Below are positions 1 to 11,035 of a stretch of DNA of 64,000 nt, one piece after another; positions within the stretch are counted from its first letter, which is position 1, and each line of letters begins with the position of its first letter. The stretch is from Torymus aiolomorphi (Eukaryota > Arthropoda > Insecta > Hymenoptera > Torymidae). The translations under genes and the position numbers were made by a program. The notes below the pieces were generated by a model, which saw nothing but the letters and a program-made list of their open reading frames with translations, had not been told where the DNA came from and did no database searches. The stretch spans positions 92,632,128-92,696,127 of the forward strand of contig CM070875.1 of NCBI GenBank assembly GCA_036365515.1, in the 5' to 3' direction.

Positions 1-1
1 T

Positions 2-355
2 CATATCTATTTTATAACTAATCTCTGTGATCTGGTTAAGGATAGCATTTATGTCCACAGAGGAGATTTTCTTGATTTCTTAGAAACTTTTAAAACTAGA
101 GATGCTGATCAAGGCTCTTCTAACTCGAATGCTGCGCCAGTGATTCCAAGCCCTGCTCATTCCATTAACGTTTCATTTCAATCACTGTCTAAGATAGATT
201 TACCAAAATTTTCAGGTAAATTCTCTGATTGGGAAAATTTTAGGGACGTCTTTCGCGCCGTCATTCACCGTCGTGAGGACTTATGTGAGAAAATTAAATC
301 TCTTCCAATTTCGGGTGATAATTATGAACGAGCCTGGACAACTTTAATTGAATAA
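2..355 (+). pseudogene. BEL gag, N-terminal fragment (open to window edge)
   Basis: The frame is open from the first bases of the window to a TAA at 353-355. It encodes part of a BEL gag resembling the DUF1759 region: a short segment ending KFSDWENFRDVFRA followed by the ISGDNYERAW motif. Copy 2 has a tyrosine codon where this copy has the TAA, so the stop is a nonsense mutation. Copy 1 also lacks roughly 60 bp after about 283 that copy 2 keeps (24000-24050), shortening the domain. The coding sequence continues in register past the stop to about 490, where the palindromic element begins. Confidence 0.8.
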
Positions 356-498
356 TACGAAAATAAACGTCGTATTGTTGGCTTTCACATTTCAGAAATC
401 TTCTCAGTCAAACCCATGAAGGCAGGCTCTTCTTCGGAAATTAAATGTATTTACAGGGAACTTTACAACCCTGTAGCTAGTCTAACATCCCTTTTAAT

Positions 499-1109
499 AG
501 TCACATTTTAATACATAAATGTAAACTAATTATTTCATACTTTTTACATATAAAAGTGGGTATATTTACCTTACCTTAAAACTTTCTTCGATGGGTCTTT
601 TATATGGTCCAGAACCATAGTCATCGATGAAACAAGTTTTTTCACTAACCGTAAGCTTTGAAATTTTCCTGTGGATGGATTGACTTCAGATTTGAACTAA
701 ATTACTCCTGAATAGTATAATTCTCATATGAGTGTAGGGATTTTTGATCTAATGAGAAAAAAAAATTGTGCTGTTTTTCAAGAGTTTTTTTTTTAATTTT
801 TTAAAATTTTTTATATTTTTTCATAATTTTTCTGATGTAAAAATTTTTTTCGACATTTAATCCTAAATCCCTACACTCATATGAGAATTGTGCTATTCAG
901 GAGTAATTTAGTTCAAATCTGGAGTCAATCCATCCTCAGGAAAATTTCAAAGCTTACGGTTAGTGAAAAAACTTGTTTCATCGATGACTATGGTTCTGGA
1001 CCATATAAAAGGCCCATCGGAGAAAGTTTTAAGGTAAGGTAAATATACCCACTTTTATATGTAAAAAGTATGAAATAATTAGTTTACATTTATGTATTAA
1101 AATGTGACT
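499..1109. mobile_element. Palindromic (foldback) MITE inserted in BEL gag
   Basis: The 611-bp segment is an almost complete inverted repeat. It starts AGTCACATTTTAATAC and ends GTATTAAAATGTGACT, and its arms run about 270 bp each towards an AT-rich centre near 760-850. Copy 2 of the BEL element has no such sequence at the matching point (about 24250), so this is an insertion. It has no coding capacity. The flanks are similar (GTCTAACATCCC on the left, GTCTAGCCCCC on the right), which may be a degraded target duplication, but I cannot fix its length. Confidence 0.8.
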
Positions 1110-1129
1110 TCTTATTTCAGAGAAAAAAG

Positions 1130-2218
1130 GTGTCTAGCCCCCTTAATAGAGCGGATTCTTTAGGTAGTGATCTGATGGTACATTTCTCGCTTAAGCAGCT
1201 TGATTTGAATACTCGTAAAGAATGGGAAAGACATCTTGGTGACAGTGTTGAGCCACCCACATTGGAACAACTTCAAGCCTTTCTTCGAAGTCAAACCCTC
1301 ACTCTAGAGGCCCTCGAGGCTGGCACTAAATCGTCTTCGAACAATAACCCGAAAACTCAGTCATCTAATTCAAAATCTCGAAAACCAGAGCAAGACAATG
1401 CTCACTCGGCTTATTCTCATCAAGCGTCGCCTCAAAACGCGAAAAATCAACAAAAAAGGAAATGTTTGCTACGTAATGAACCGCATTACTTAAATCGATG
1501 TGAACAATTCATCAATAAGACGAACCAGGAGAGGAGAGACTTTCTTAAGTCGTACAATCTTTGTTTTAATTGTTTAGGTAACCACCCCATAAAGAATTGT
1601 CATTCCTCTTATCGATGCTTTGTTTGCAAAGCTAAGCATCACACTTTAGTACACTTTGATGGTTATTCGCATAATCTATCGAATAATTCATCAACACCTG
1701 TTCAAACAGCCTCAGTTACAGACTCTTCAAGCTCAAATTGTGGCAATGTTGTCGTTTCTAACGACATTCAATCTGCTTCTAAGGCAGCCTCCCTTAATAG
1801 TGGAGTAAGTACTAAATGTACAGGAATACTTTTAGCTACCGCTAGGATTAACGCCCTTGGTCCTAACGGAACCAAAATTCAAGTTCGTGCGCTGATCGAT
1901 ACTGGATCTCAAATCTCACTTGTTACACAGACTTTATGTAGCTTACTTTCTCTAAATTGTAGAACCAATCACACGGACATTCAAGGTATAGCTCGTCTTT
2001 CTATACAATCTCATTTTGATTCAACTTATTCTCTAGAAGTTGATTCCATAGTCTTGTCAAGACTATCTTCTTATAAACCTCCCCTCGTAGATGGTATATT
2101 TAATCTCGGATACTTAAGAGGGCTTCAGCTAGCAGACCTTGTATCTCGAACCTTCACGCATCGATATTCTTCTCGATGCAAGCGCTTATGCGCAAATCAT
2201 TCAAGGCCAAATCGTTAA
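1130..2218 (+). pseudogene. BEL gag C-terminus and aspartic protease
   Basis: This is a 362-codon frame. Its first half is the rest of gag, with two Cys/His clusters resembling zinc knuckles around residues 146-180 (CFNCLGNHPIKNC and CFVCKAKHHTLVH). A protease of the DUF1758 type follows, with the active-site sequence LIDTGSQISLV near residues 255-265. In the family the protease matures the gag-pol polyprotein in the particle. The frame is lost at about 2140: copy 2 continues in register through LADPKYFEPSRID, whereas here the reading shifts and stops at 2218. The next frame picks up at 2139. Confidence 0.85.
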
Positions 2219-3756
2219 GGGTCAAAGTCTTCAACCGATAGCGTTAAACTCTAAACTCGGATGGCTCTTAACAGGCAACCTATCTTCTTCACCCCCAGAA
2301 AGATGGCTAGATTTTGTATCTCTTCATTGTTCAAACGAATGTGAACATGAAGCCAAACTTTTGGAGCTCGTACAAGATTTTTGGAGGGCGGAGGAGATAT
2401 CTATCGTCAAAAAATCTTACTCGCCTGACGAACAAGCATGCGAGGATTTTTATCAAAAAACTACTCTAAACTCGGATGGCTCTTAACAGGCAACCTATCT
2501 TCTTCACCCCCAGAAAGATGGCTAGATTTTGTATCTCTTCATTGTTCAAACGAATGTGAACATGAAGCCAAACTTTTGGAGCTCGTACAAGATTTTTGGA
2601 GGGCGGAGGAGATATCTATCGTCAAAAAATCTTACTCGCCTGACGAACAAGCATGCGAGGATTTTTATCAAAAAACTACTCGTAAAGATAAAACAAGGCA
2701 ATATATAGTAAGTCTACTCTGGAGAAGTCGAGACCAGTTGACGTCTACTCGTCTCGTGAGCTCTCATTCTGCGCATTACGCGCACTCAATCGTCTCGAAG
2801 CAAACTTCGCTAAGGACGAAAAATTGAAATTAGCCTATACAGATTTCATAAAAGAGTACATGGATTTAGGTCATATCTCCCTCTCCTCGAATTTAGATTC
2901 AAAATCTAACTCTCAAGCCTTCTTACCACATCATGGTGTGTGGAAGAAAACAAGTACCACAACCAAATTACGTACTGTGTTCAATGGTTCAAGTAAAACT
3001 AAATCAGGCGTTTCGGTCTACGATCTCCTACACGTTGGGCCTAATCTTCTTTAGAATCCCGTTGCTTTGATCTGTGCTTGGCGTAGGTATAAGATCGCCC
3101 ATTCAGCTGACGTGGAAAAGATGTTCCGACAAATTGGTGTCGAACCGTTTGATCAACCCTATCAGTCGATTTGATGGCGTTTCAATAGGGATGAACCTGT
3201 TCAAAAATATCGCCTGACTATTGTCACGTATGGATTGGCATGCTCGCTGTTTCTAGCTATACGTACACTTTTGAAAGTAGCCGACGACTACGGCAAATTT
3301 TATCCAATCGCAGCTGAAGCTGTTCGATCAGAGATGTATTCGGATAATGTGCTTTCTGGTGCACATTCTGCAGAGGAAGCTTTGCAGAAACAAGATGAGT
3401 TAATTCAACTCTTTAAACAAGGTCACCTGAATCTTCGAAAGTGGACCTCAAATAATGTTGAATTTCTCTCTTGTTTACCCTCGAATATGTTAGCTGCAGA
3501 TTCCATTACATTATTCGCCTCAGAAACCTCCGTACCCATTTTAGGTATAGATTGGCAAACGAACACGGACTATTTTAGTTTTCACATTGAGGATACCTCC
3601 TTTGAACTGCCTTTTACCAAACCTTCAGTTCTTTCAAGAATTGCTCGTATCTTCGATCCTATGGGATGGTTAGCGCCGGTTGTGATCACTGCAAAAATTA
3701 TCATGCAGTCTCTATGGATTCTTAAGGTTGGTTGGGATGAGGAGCTTTCTCATTAA
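2139..3756 (+). pseudogene. BEL pol: linker and reverse transcriptase (broken)
   Basis: Overlapping frames at 2139-2486, 2438-2827, 2824-3054 and 3235-3756 together cover the BEL RT. Recognisable blocks are PHHGVWKKTSTTTKLRTVFN (fingers), VSVYDLLHVGPNLL, and SLFLAIRTLLKVADDYG followed by MYSDNVLSGAHSAEEA. In BEL elements the last block carries the polymerase YVDD; here it reads YSDN, so the second aspartate is asparagine. A TAG at about 3052 and a TGA near 3172 interrupt the palm domain. The 215-bp duplication adds another frame change. The product cannot be a working polymerase. Confidence 0.87.
2248..2677 (+). repeat. 215-bp tandem duplication inside BEL pol
   Basis: The unit 2248-2462 is repeated directly at 2463-2677 with no visible difference. 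Copy 2 has a single unit (about 25377-25595), so the duplication arose in this copy. The unit length of 215 is not a multiple of three, so it also shifts the frame. The two units appear identical by eye, implying a recent event. Confidence 0.92.
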
Positions 3757-3824
3757 ATTGCTAATCGTTAGCAAAATTGGTTGTATGATCTTCCATCTAT
3801 TTTTGAGAACAAAATCCCTCGCTG

Positions 3825-4943
3825 GTGTGGATTCACACCTGGTTTTGTGAACTCATTGAAATTCACGGTTTCGCTGATTCTTCTAAATTTGCATATGGTG
3901 CAGTTATCTACCTGCGCTTAATCCAAAACCAAGATGTTCTAGTCACACTTCAAGTGGCTAAAACGCGAATAGCTCCACTTAAGACTCTAATCATGCCTCG
4001 CTTAGAACTTTGCGCTGCATTGCTACTAGCTCGTCTCGTTCAAACATTTATCGAATCTATCCCAATAAAGGTTGAAAGTGTGCACCTTTGGTCTGATTCA
4101 GCGGATGTGCTTTTTTCGCTGAAAGACGACCCTTCAAGATGGGATGTTTTCGTGGCTAATAAGTGTTCGGAAATTCACACACTATTGCCTGACGCATATT
4201 GGCATCATGTGCGATCAGCTGACAACCCCGTCGATGTCATATCACGAGGTATTGAGCCCTCAAAGCTAGCCTCGCAAAGTCTGTGGTGGAAAGGTCCCGC
4301 TTGGCTCTCTGATAGCCATGAACCTTGGTCGAGGTCCCATGACGAGCTCAATTTCACAGTTAATAGTCTTAATCTTGAACCTAGTCACACTCTAGTCGCT
4401 AGTAAGAGCACTCCAAATTCTGTTGAGAGTACTCTAGAAGTTTGGAGTCTCATTAATGAGTACTCTTCATTGGATAAATTGTTACGAATGGCTTCGTATT
4501 GCTTTCTATTTATTAATCGAGTCAGCTCGAAAATAGAGCGTACGACGTCTTCAAATTCAGGCGTTAGTCTTCTTTCTGTCTTTCAATCCCTACTATGCCA
4601 TCACACTCCAATTTCTAAGGAGGTTAGTGCTAATGAGATTGGAAACACTAAATTTTGTTTGATCCACTTAATTCAGACAGCCTATTTTAAGCCTGAATTT
4701 CAACGACTATCTAGAACAGGAAAACTTTCGTCTAAAAGCGCACTTTTACCACTAAACCCTATGATAAAAAATCATTTGCTTAGGGTGGGCGGTCGTCTTT
4801 CTCACTCTCTTTTAGCAGAAGATGCCAAGCATCCCCTTATTCTACCTGCCAAATGTTATTTCAGCACTCTAATAATTAGGGACGCTTATCAGCGTACTCT
4901 TCATGGAGGTGTTCAGTTAACTCTTGTCACACTCAGACGTTAG
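3825..4943 (+). pseudogene. BEL pol: RNase H-like and connection region
   Basis: This 372-codon frame begins just after the RT. It contains the Pao-type RNase H region: EIHGFADSSKFAYGAVIYLR at the start, then TLIMPRLELCAALLLARLV, the WSDSADVLFSLK block and HHVRSADNPVDVISRG. In the family this domain removes RNA from the RNA-DNA hybrid. The frame ends at a TAG (4941-4943) where copy 2 reads CAG, so it is another nonsense change. The region aligns with 33686-34743 of copy 2. Confidence 0.85.
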
Positions 4944-4952
4944 TACTGGATA

Positions 4953-5514
4953 GTGAAAGGACGATTCGCGGTTAAGAAAGTCATCAGAGCCTGCCTCACA
5001 TGCTCACGCTATGCTGCTCGAGTGTCTACTCAATTAATGGGTGAGATGCCCAAATCACGCGTGCACCCTTCATCCCCCTTTGAGCGGTCTGATGTCGATT
5101 ACGCTGGTCCTATCAACGTTCGACTTACAAAAACTAGAGGTAAAGGCACAATGAAGAGGTATATTGCTATATTCATCTGCATGGCTAGAGCCGTCCACAT
5201 AGAAGTAGTGGAGGATTTTTCCAGTGAAGCCTTTATCGCAGCCTTCCATCGATTTACAGCTCGTAGAGGTCATTGCAGGGAATTATACTCAGATCAGGGA
5301 ACAAACTTCGTAGGTGCTGACGTTCAATTAAGAGGAATGGTCGATGCTGCGTCGTCTTTCTCATCTCATGTTGTTAGCTCTCTCGCTCAAGAAGGAACTT
5401 CTTGGATCTTCAATCCTCCCGGTGCACCTCATTTTGGTGGCATTTGGGAAGCCACAGTTAAATCGGCGAAACATCATATGCGCCAAGTCATTGGAGAACA
5501 AGTTCTCACTTTTT
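4953..5514 (+). pseudogene. BEL integrase, truncated
   Basis: The frame begins with the zinc-binding region (ACLTCSRYAAR) and runs into the integrase core. Visible core blocks are FERSDVDYAGPINVRL, LYSDQGTNFVGADVQL (with the second catalytic aspartate) and GAPHFGGIWEATVKSAKHHM (with the glutamate). Integrase joins the cDNA ends to target DNA. The sequence stops in LTFS at about 5514 and continues as (TA)n. The corresponding part of copy 2 carries on for about 160 more residues, so the C-terminal DUF5641-like region is missing. Confidence 0.87.
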
Positions 5515-5543
5515 CTATATATATATATATATACATATATATA

Positions 5544-5862
5544 ACTTAGTACATCGCTACCTTCTAGGACACCTACAGGTTTTCTGCAATAGAAGTAGGT
5601 ATAAAACGTTAAACGGTATATAAGTGACTAAAGAAATAATATCCCTCAGGGTGTTGACTAACACCACGACGCCTGCGGCGCCCCCTTTCAGTTCCGCAGT
5701 ATTTTACGTTGATTTCGGAAAAATTTTACGGAAAAAAACGTTGTGAAAGAAACCCTAAATGTCCTGAATAATACAAAAATATCCTGAAAGGTAGCGGTAA
5801 ACATATTCCTAATTCAGTACAGTCCTGAAAACATGCAAATGTCCTGAAACATAGCGGCGAAC

Positions 5863-5864
<2 letters not shown>
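5544..5864. mobile_element. TA-embedded inverted-repeat element e1
   Basis: The element lies between (TA)n runs at 5515-5543 and 5865-5898. Its ends are imperfect inverted repeats, with TCGCTACCTTCTAGGACA on the left and TGTCCTGAAACATAGCGGCG on the right. The word TCCTGAA recurs about four times in the right half. At 5624-5640 it carries the core GTGACTAAAGAAATAAT, followed by CCCTCAGGGTGTTGACT and CCACGACGCCTGCGGCGCCC. There is no reading frame of note. The core and the GC-rich block recur in the element at 6623-7354. Confidence 0.6.
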
Positions 5865-5898
<34 letters not shown>

Positions 5899-5900
<2 letters not shown>

Positions 5901-6059
5901 TGAACAATTGGGCACTTTGAGGAGTTCTATAAGTATGCGAATTGAGCACTTTGAGGAGGCGCGAGAGTTTCGGTACCCAGAGAGGGGTTGATTTCTTTAG
6001 CCACGCTGACTGTACTCTGGGCGTCGAGACCCTAGCTTCTCAAAGTGCCCAATTATACT
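5899..6059. mobile_element. TA-embedded inverted-repeat element e2
   Basis: A 161-bp element between (TA)n runs. Its termini are inverted copies of AATTGGGCACTTTGAG (left near 5906, right ending near 6054), and the word GCACTTTGAGGAG occurs again at about 5946. The minus-strand core is a diverged GTGGCTAAAGAAATCAA (about 5979-5995) followed by CCCTCTCTGGGTACCGA, which also matches the sequence after the core of the element at 6336-6576. No coding capacity. Confidence 0.6.
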
Positions 6060-6083
6060 ATATATATATATATATATATATAT

Positions 6084-6315
6084 TGATTTTAACAGATTTA
6101 TGGAGCCCTTTTATACACATGAGCATATTTATGGAGCCCGTTTTCTTTTATGGAGCCCGGGTCCCATAAAATATTTTTCTCGGGCGTTTATGGAGCCCGA
6201 TCTAGAGTCTATAACCCCAGGGTCCATTATTTCTTTAGTCACTTGCCATAGGGATCTCTGGGCTGTAGGTACTAATATACAGGGATGGGCTCCATAAACG
6301 GATGGGGGGATAATT
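6084..6315. mobile_element. TA-embedded inverted-repeat element e3
   Basis: A 232-bp element between (TA)n runs. The terminal word TTTATGGAGCCC is on the left near 6099 and its complement GGGCTCCATAAAC is on the right near 6287. The same word recurs internally near 6128, 6149 and 6188. The core is on the minus strand (6226-6242, seen as ATTATTTCTTTAGTCAC on the plus strand), next to GGACCCTGGGGTTATAGACTC. No reading frame of interest. Confidence 0.6.
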
Positions 6316-6335
6316 ATATATATATACATATATAT

Positions 6336-6574
6336 GTTTGTAAATTGGTACTTTTGAGGAGATGTGAACCTTTCGCTCAGAGTTCGGACAATGTGACTAA
6401 AGAAATAATGATCCTCAGGGTACCGACTCTGGGAAAAGGGGGTATAGATTTCTCCTCAAAAGTCGCGATTCTTGCTTTGAGAAATTTGAGGAGTCTCTTC
6501 AAAATGCTGACATCTCTTCAAAAGTACCGATCTATACGTTGATATCTCTTCAAATATACCAATTCCCATAGTTA

Positions 6575-6576
<2 letters not shown>
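6336..6576. mobile_element. TA-embedded inverted-repeat element e4
   Basis: A 241-bp element between (TA)n runs. The left end, AATTGGTACTTTTGAGGAG, is inverted at the right end as TCTTCAAATATACCAATT. The words CTTCAAAA/CTCAAAA occur several times in the right half. The core GTGACTAAAGAAATAAT lies at 6393-6409, followed by GATCCTCAGGGTACCGACTC. No coding capacity. Confidence 0.6.

Positions 6577-6622
<46 letters not shown>
6577..6622. repeat. (TA)n microsatellite
   Basis: An uninterrupted alternating AT run of about 46 bp. Similar runs bound every element of this cluster (about 5516-5543, 5865-5898, 6060-6083, 6316-6335, 7355-7376, 9067-9084). Confidence 0.95.
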
Positions 6623-6625
<3 letters not shown>

Positions 6626-6686
6626 CTCTTTTGAGGATTTCATAAACGTTTTATTGGTGAAAGCAGCTAATGGTAGTGGTCTAATA

Positions 6687-7040
6687 ATCTTGTTAATTGT
6701 AGCTAGTGGCCAAAATTACTACCAAAGTTTGTCGTGAGAAGGTGGCAAATAACAACAATAGTTTTTTACGACGTTTCGGACATCCTTTATTGATTATGTC
6801 CCTCTTCAGGCAGAAAGTCTGTATTTTTTCCTGAGTATTACGGAGAGCTATCCGTACTATCACATTGACGAACGGATAGTTCTCCGTAATACTCAGGAAA
6901 AAATACAGACTTTCTGCCTGAAGAGGGACATAATCAAAAAGGATGTCCGAAACGTCGTAAAAAAAATATTGTTGTTATTTGCCACCTTCTCACGACAAAC
7001 TTTGGTAGTAATTTTGGCCACTAGCTACAATTAACAAGAT
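6687..7040. mobile_element. 354-bp palindromic element with hammerhead-like arms
   Basis: The left end, ATCTTGTTAATTGTAGCTAG, is exactly inverted at the right end. The arms of about 170 bp pair almost perfectly around a centre near 6865-6875 that contains ACGGATAG and its partner. Each arm contains a CTGAAGA ... GAAACGTC arrangement like the one at the ends of the Penelope-like copies at 13948-21228. It probably derives from Penelope-type terminal sequences by inverted duplication; that origin is inference. It has no coding sequence. Confidence 0.72.
6918..6956 (+). ncRNA. Hammerhead-ribozyme-like motif (right arm of palindrome)
   Basis: Read 5' to 3', the arm has CTGAAGA (6918-6924), then GGGACAT and its complement ATGTCC forming a stem II hairpin, then GAAAC (6949-6953) and GTC (6954-6956). 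This is the conserved order of a hammerhead core. No helix III of usable length lies between GAAAC and GTC, so a single copy is probably inactive alone. The left arm carries the same motif on the minus strand (about 6770-6810). Confidence 0.5.
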
Positions 7041-7382
7041 CCTAAAGGTTTTGTACAATAGCGTGATTCACAGTAAAAGCTAGCGAGTATACACGCTGAA
7101 TACGGCCCTTGACTAAAGAAATAATGACCCTAAGGTTATTGACTTTCACCACGACGCCTGCGGCGCCCGCTTTTACGGAAAAATATTACGGAATTTCCAA
7201 AATCTATGTATTAACACATTATTGTGTAAAGCGGCTGGAAAATCCTCAAAATGATGATCGAATGCCGTGGACTTTTGAGGATGATCCTCAAAATGCCAAA
7301 AAATCCTCAAAAGTCGGTATATATGACGTCGAAAATCCTCAAAATGCAGCAGATGTATATACATATATATATATATATATAT

Positions 7383-9068
<1,686 letters not shown>

Positions 9069-9084
9069 TATATATATATATATA

Positions 9085-10800
9085 GATCGAGCGCGCTTTC
9101 TGCTACTGCTCTCAAGGCGAAAAACTGTAGTGAGTACTTAGTGCGGCGTGCTGTGCGCGCGTGTATCCATCGCGTGTGATGACAACAATCGCAACGTCTG
9201 GCTCCCGGCGTTCCCAGCGACAACAGCGGCTGCTGTAGTAAGCCGCCCTGGTGAATGTCGTCCCTTTCATCGTGTTTGTCGGTTGATGATAATTCGTCGT
9301 AGATAGGAAGGCAGTGTGTCAACGGCGGGAGCAGATTTAGTAAGCCCTTTCACGTTCCTAACCTCTCTGGTGGGTGAGCTGATAGTACTTTCTGTTGTTG
9401 CAGGTATATATGTGGCAGCGGGAGGAGTGTAAACGATAAGCACTGCTACAGACTGTTTCTTGGGTGTGGAAGAAATGTTGCCTGGGTCATTTATTTATTA
9501 ATTACATGTGGTTTTTAGGTGCTCAACTTTCCTTGTTTGCCTCTCATACTAGTGAATATGTGTACAGTTAATCTGCTGCTTGTGTCTTCAGCGTCTCCCA
9601 GGCTGGAGCTGTTCCAGCAGTGAAACAACTGTTGAAGGTTTCCACCAGTCCTTCCCCTCTAGTTCTTACCGGTAGTTGGTACAGCGAGTGAACAACAACC
9701 ATTGCTGCAGATTTTTGTTTTGTATGGTAATGTTTTTTTGTGTCATCTATTTATTAGTCATATGTGGTTTTTAGGTGCTCAACTCTCCTCGCTTGTCCCC
9801 CAGAATAGGGACTGATCTGCTGTTCATGTTCTTTGTTGATCCCTAGGCTGAGGCAGTCCTTGACATTGAAATACAATTGACGGCCTCTGTCAGTACTTTC
9901 CTCCCAGGTGGTATAGTTACTGAAGTAGTGGATCGCTGTTAGATGATATCCAGCACACTGGCATCTGTGGAGTAGTGCCAGACTAGACCGTCCAGCCCTA
10001 TTTTGCTGCTTCTGCAGCTCTAAGTGATCTTCAAGTGTTAGTACTTTATAGTGTGAGGGGATAGGTAATTAGGAACTGAGAATATCATAAAAGTGCTGCG
10101 CGTGCAGCTAAATGCGATACGGGTAGGTCGTTGTCACTGGTAATATTAGCTCGTCTGGTTAATTTCTAAATTTAGTCAGGGTGTAAGAACTCGCTTCACG
10201 GTATCTGTTGTATTAAAATACATCATTATGTATTTCGCAAACTTCTACTCAGTGGGACTTACCTATTTAATAATTTTCTAGCACACTGTAAGACTGAGAG
10301 AGTCAGCTAAAATATTCCATTTTTTATACATTCAAATGTACCATACTACAAAATTTATAGCAGATACATTACACAAAATTTTTTTTGTAAATATAGTATT
10401 ACTTTAACGTCTACTTATATAATATTAGACAATTTTAATTCTTTCAGTTCAATCGCTTAGGTTCTGTGAACATAGTTAACAGATTAAGCTGTGCAATCAT
10501 GTATCAAATTTCTTAAATTTGTTATCGAAACAGTAATATAACATAATTATATACTTTTACCAACCCAATTTTTATACATTTTTCTAATTCTAATTCTACT
10601 ACATTCTAAGTTCTCTAGATCATTTGACAAGGAATTGTAAGTTCTGACAGCTTCTATGTAACAGTTTTTGTTAGTTATTGTTTGAGTTTTTTGCTTTCTC
10701 AAAGAGAAAGCTTGGTAACGGTATAATTTTTCGACCTTGAGATTTCGATGATTTTCAATATTTCTGAGCTCCCTGAGTCGGGTTATGCAATTTCCAGAAA
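9085..10800. other. Non-coding segment, no gene seen
   Basis: Apart from the divergent duplication at 9431-9920 I see no gene, terminal repeat or RNA structure here. The segment is less AT-rich at 9085-10100 than its surroundings and grades into AT-rich sequence. Confidence 0.6.
9431..9920. repeat. Divergent tandem duplication, about 245-bp unit
   Basis: Two neighbouring units (about 9431-9680 and 9690-9920) share the block TATGTGGTTTTTAGGTGCTC (ACATGTGG in the first unit), preceded by ATTTATTA, then CTGCTGTT/CTGCTGCTTGTGTCTT and CCCAGGCTG/CCTAGGCTGAG blocks. Similarity is patchy, so this is an old duplication. No reading frame runs through it. Confidence 0.55.
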
Positions 10801-10838
10801 ATGTGTGCGTGCGTGCGTGCGTGCGTGCGTGCGTATGT

Positions 10839-10886
<48 letters not shown>

Positions 10887-10897
10887 TGTGTGTGTGT

Positions 10898-10929
<32 letters not shown>
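10801..10929. repeat. (TG)n / (TGCG)n microsatellite
   Basis: A GTGC-repeat stretch (10803-10835) passes into nearly pure (TG)n to 10929. Cys/Val or His/Thr repeat reading frames here are low-complexity artefacts. Confidence 0.96.
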
Positions 10930-11035
10930 TCTAAATTTGTACGCAGCAAAACTCGAAACTGGCCAGATATCAAGTTTATCTTTGGCAGGTATTTAAAGCT
11001 TATTTTGAAGTTGTGCAGGTTCAATTATATAGTTG

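Larger units (their letters stand above)
1..5514 (+). mobile_element. BEL/Pao LTR retrotransposon, copy 1 (truncated, decayed)
   Basis: This is the internal part of a BEL/Pao element with gag, protease, RT, RNase H and integrase in the usual order on the plus strand. Comparison with copy 2 (23936-36144) makes the assignment firm, because the copies align along their whole length. The left side runs off the window, so no 5' LTR is visible. The right side stops inside integrase at about 5514, where the sequence changes abruptly into a (TA)n run; the integrase C-terminus and 3' LTR present in copy 2 are missing. The element contains a palindromic insertion (499-1109), a 215-bp tandem duplication (2248-2677) and several stops and frameshifts, so it is a dead copy. 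Confidence 0.93.
6623..7354. mobile_element. TA-embedded element e5, split by a palindrome
   Basis: The termini are TGCTCTTTTGAGGATTT (left, 6624) and the inverted AAATCCTCAAAATGCA (right, near 7334-7349). The word ATCCTCAAAA recurs about five times between 7235 and 7345. The core TGACTAAAGAAATAAT is at 7110-7125, followed by the block CCACGACGCCTGCGGCGCCC also present in e1. A separate 354-bp palindrome (6687-7040) is inserted in the left half. No coding capacity. Confidence 0.58.
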
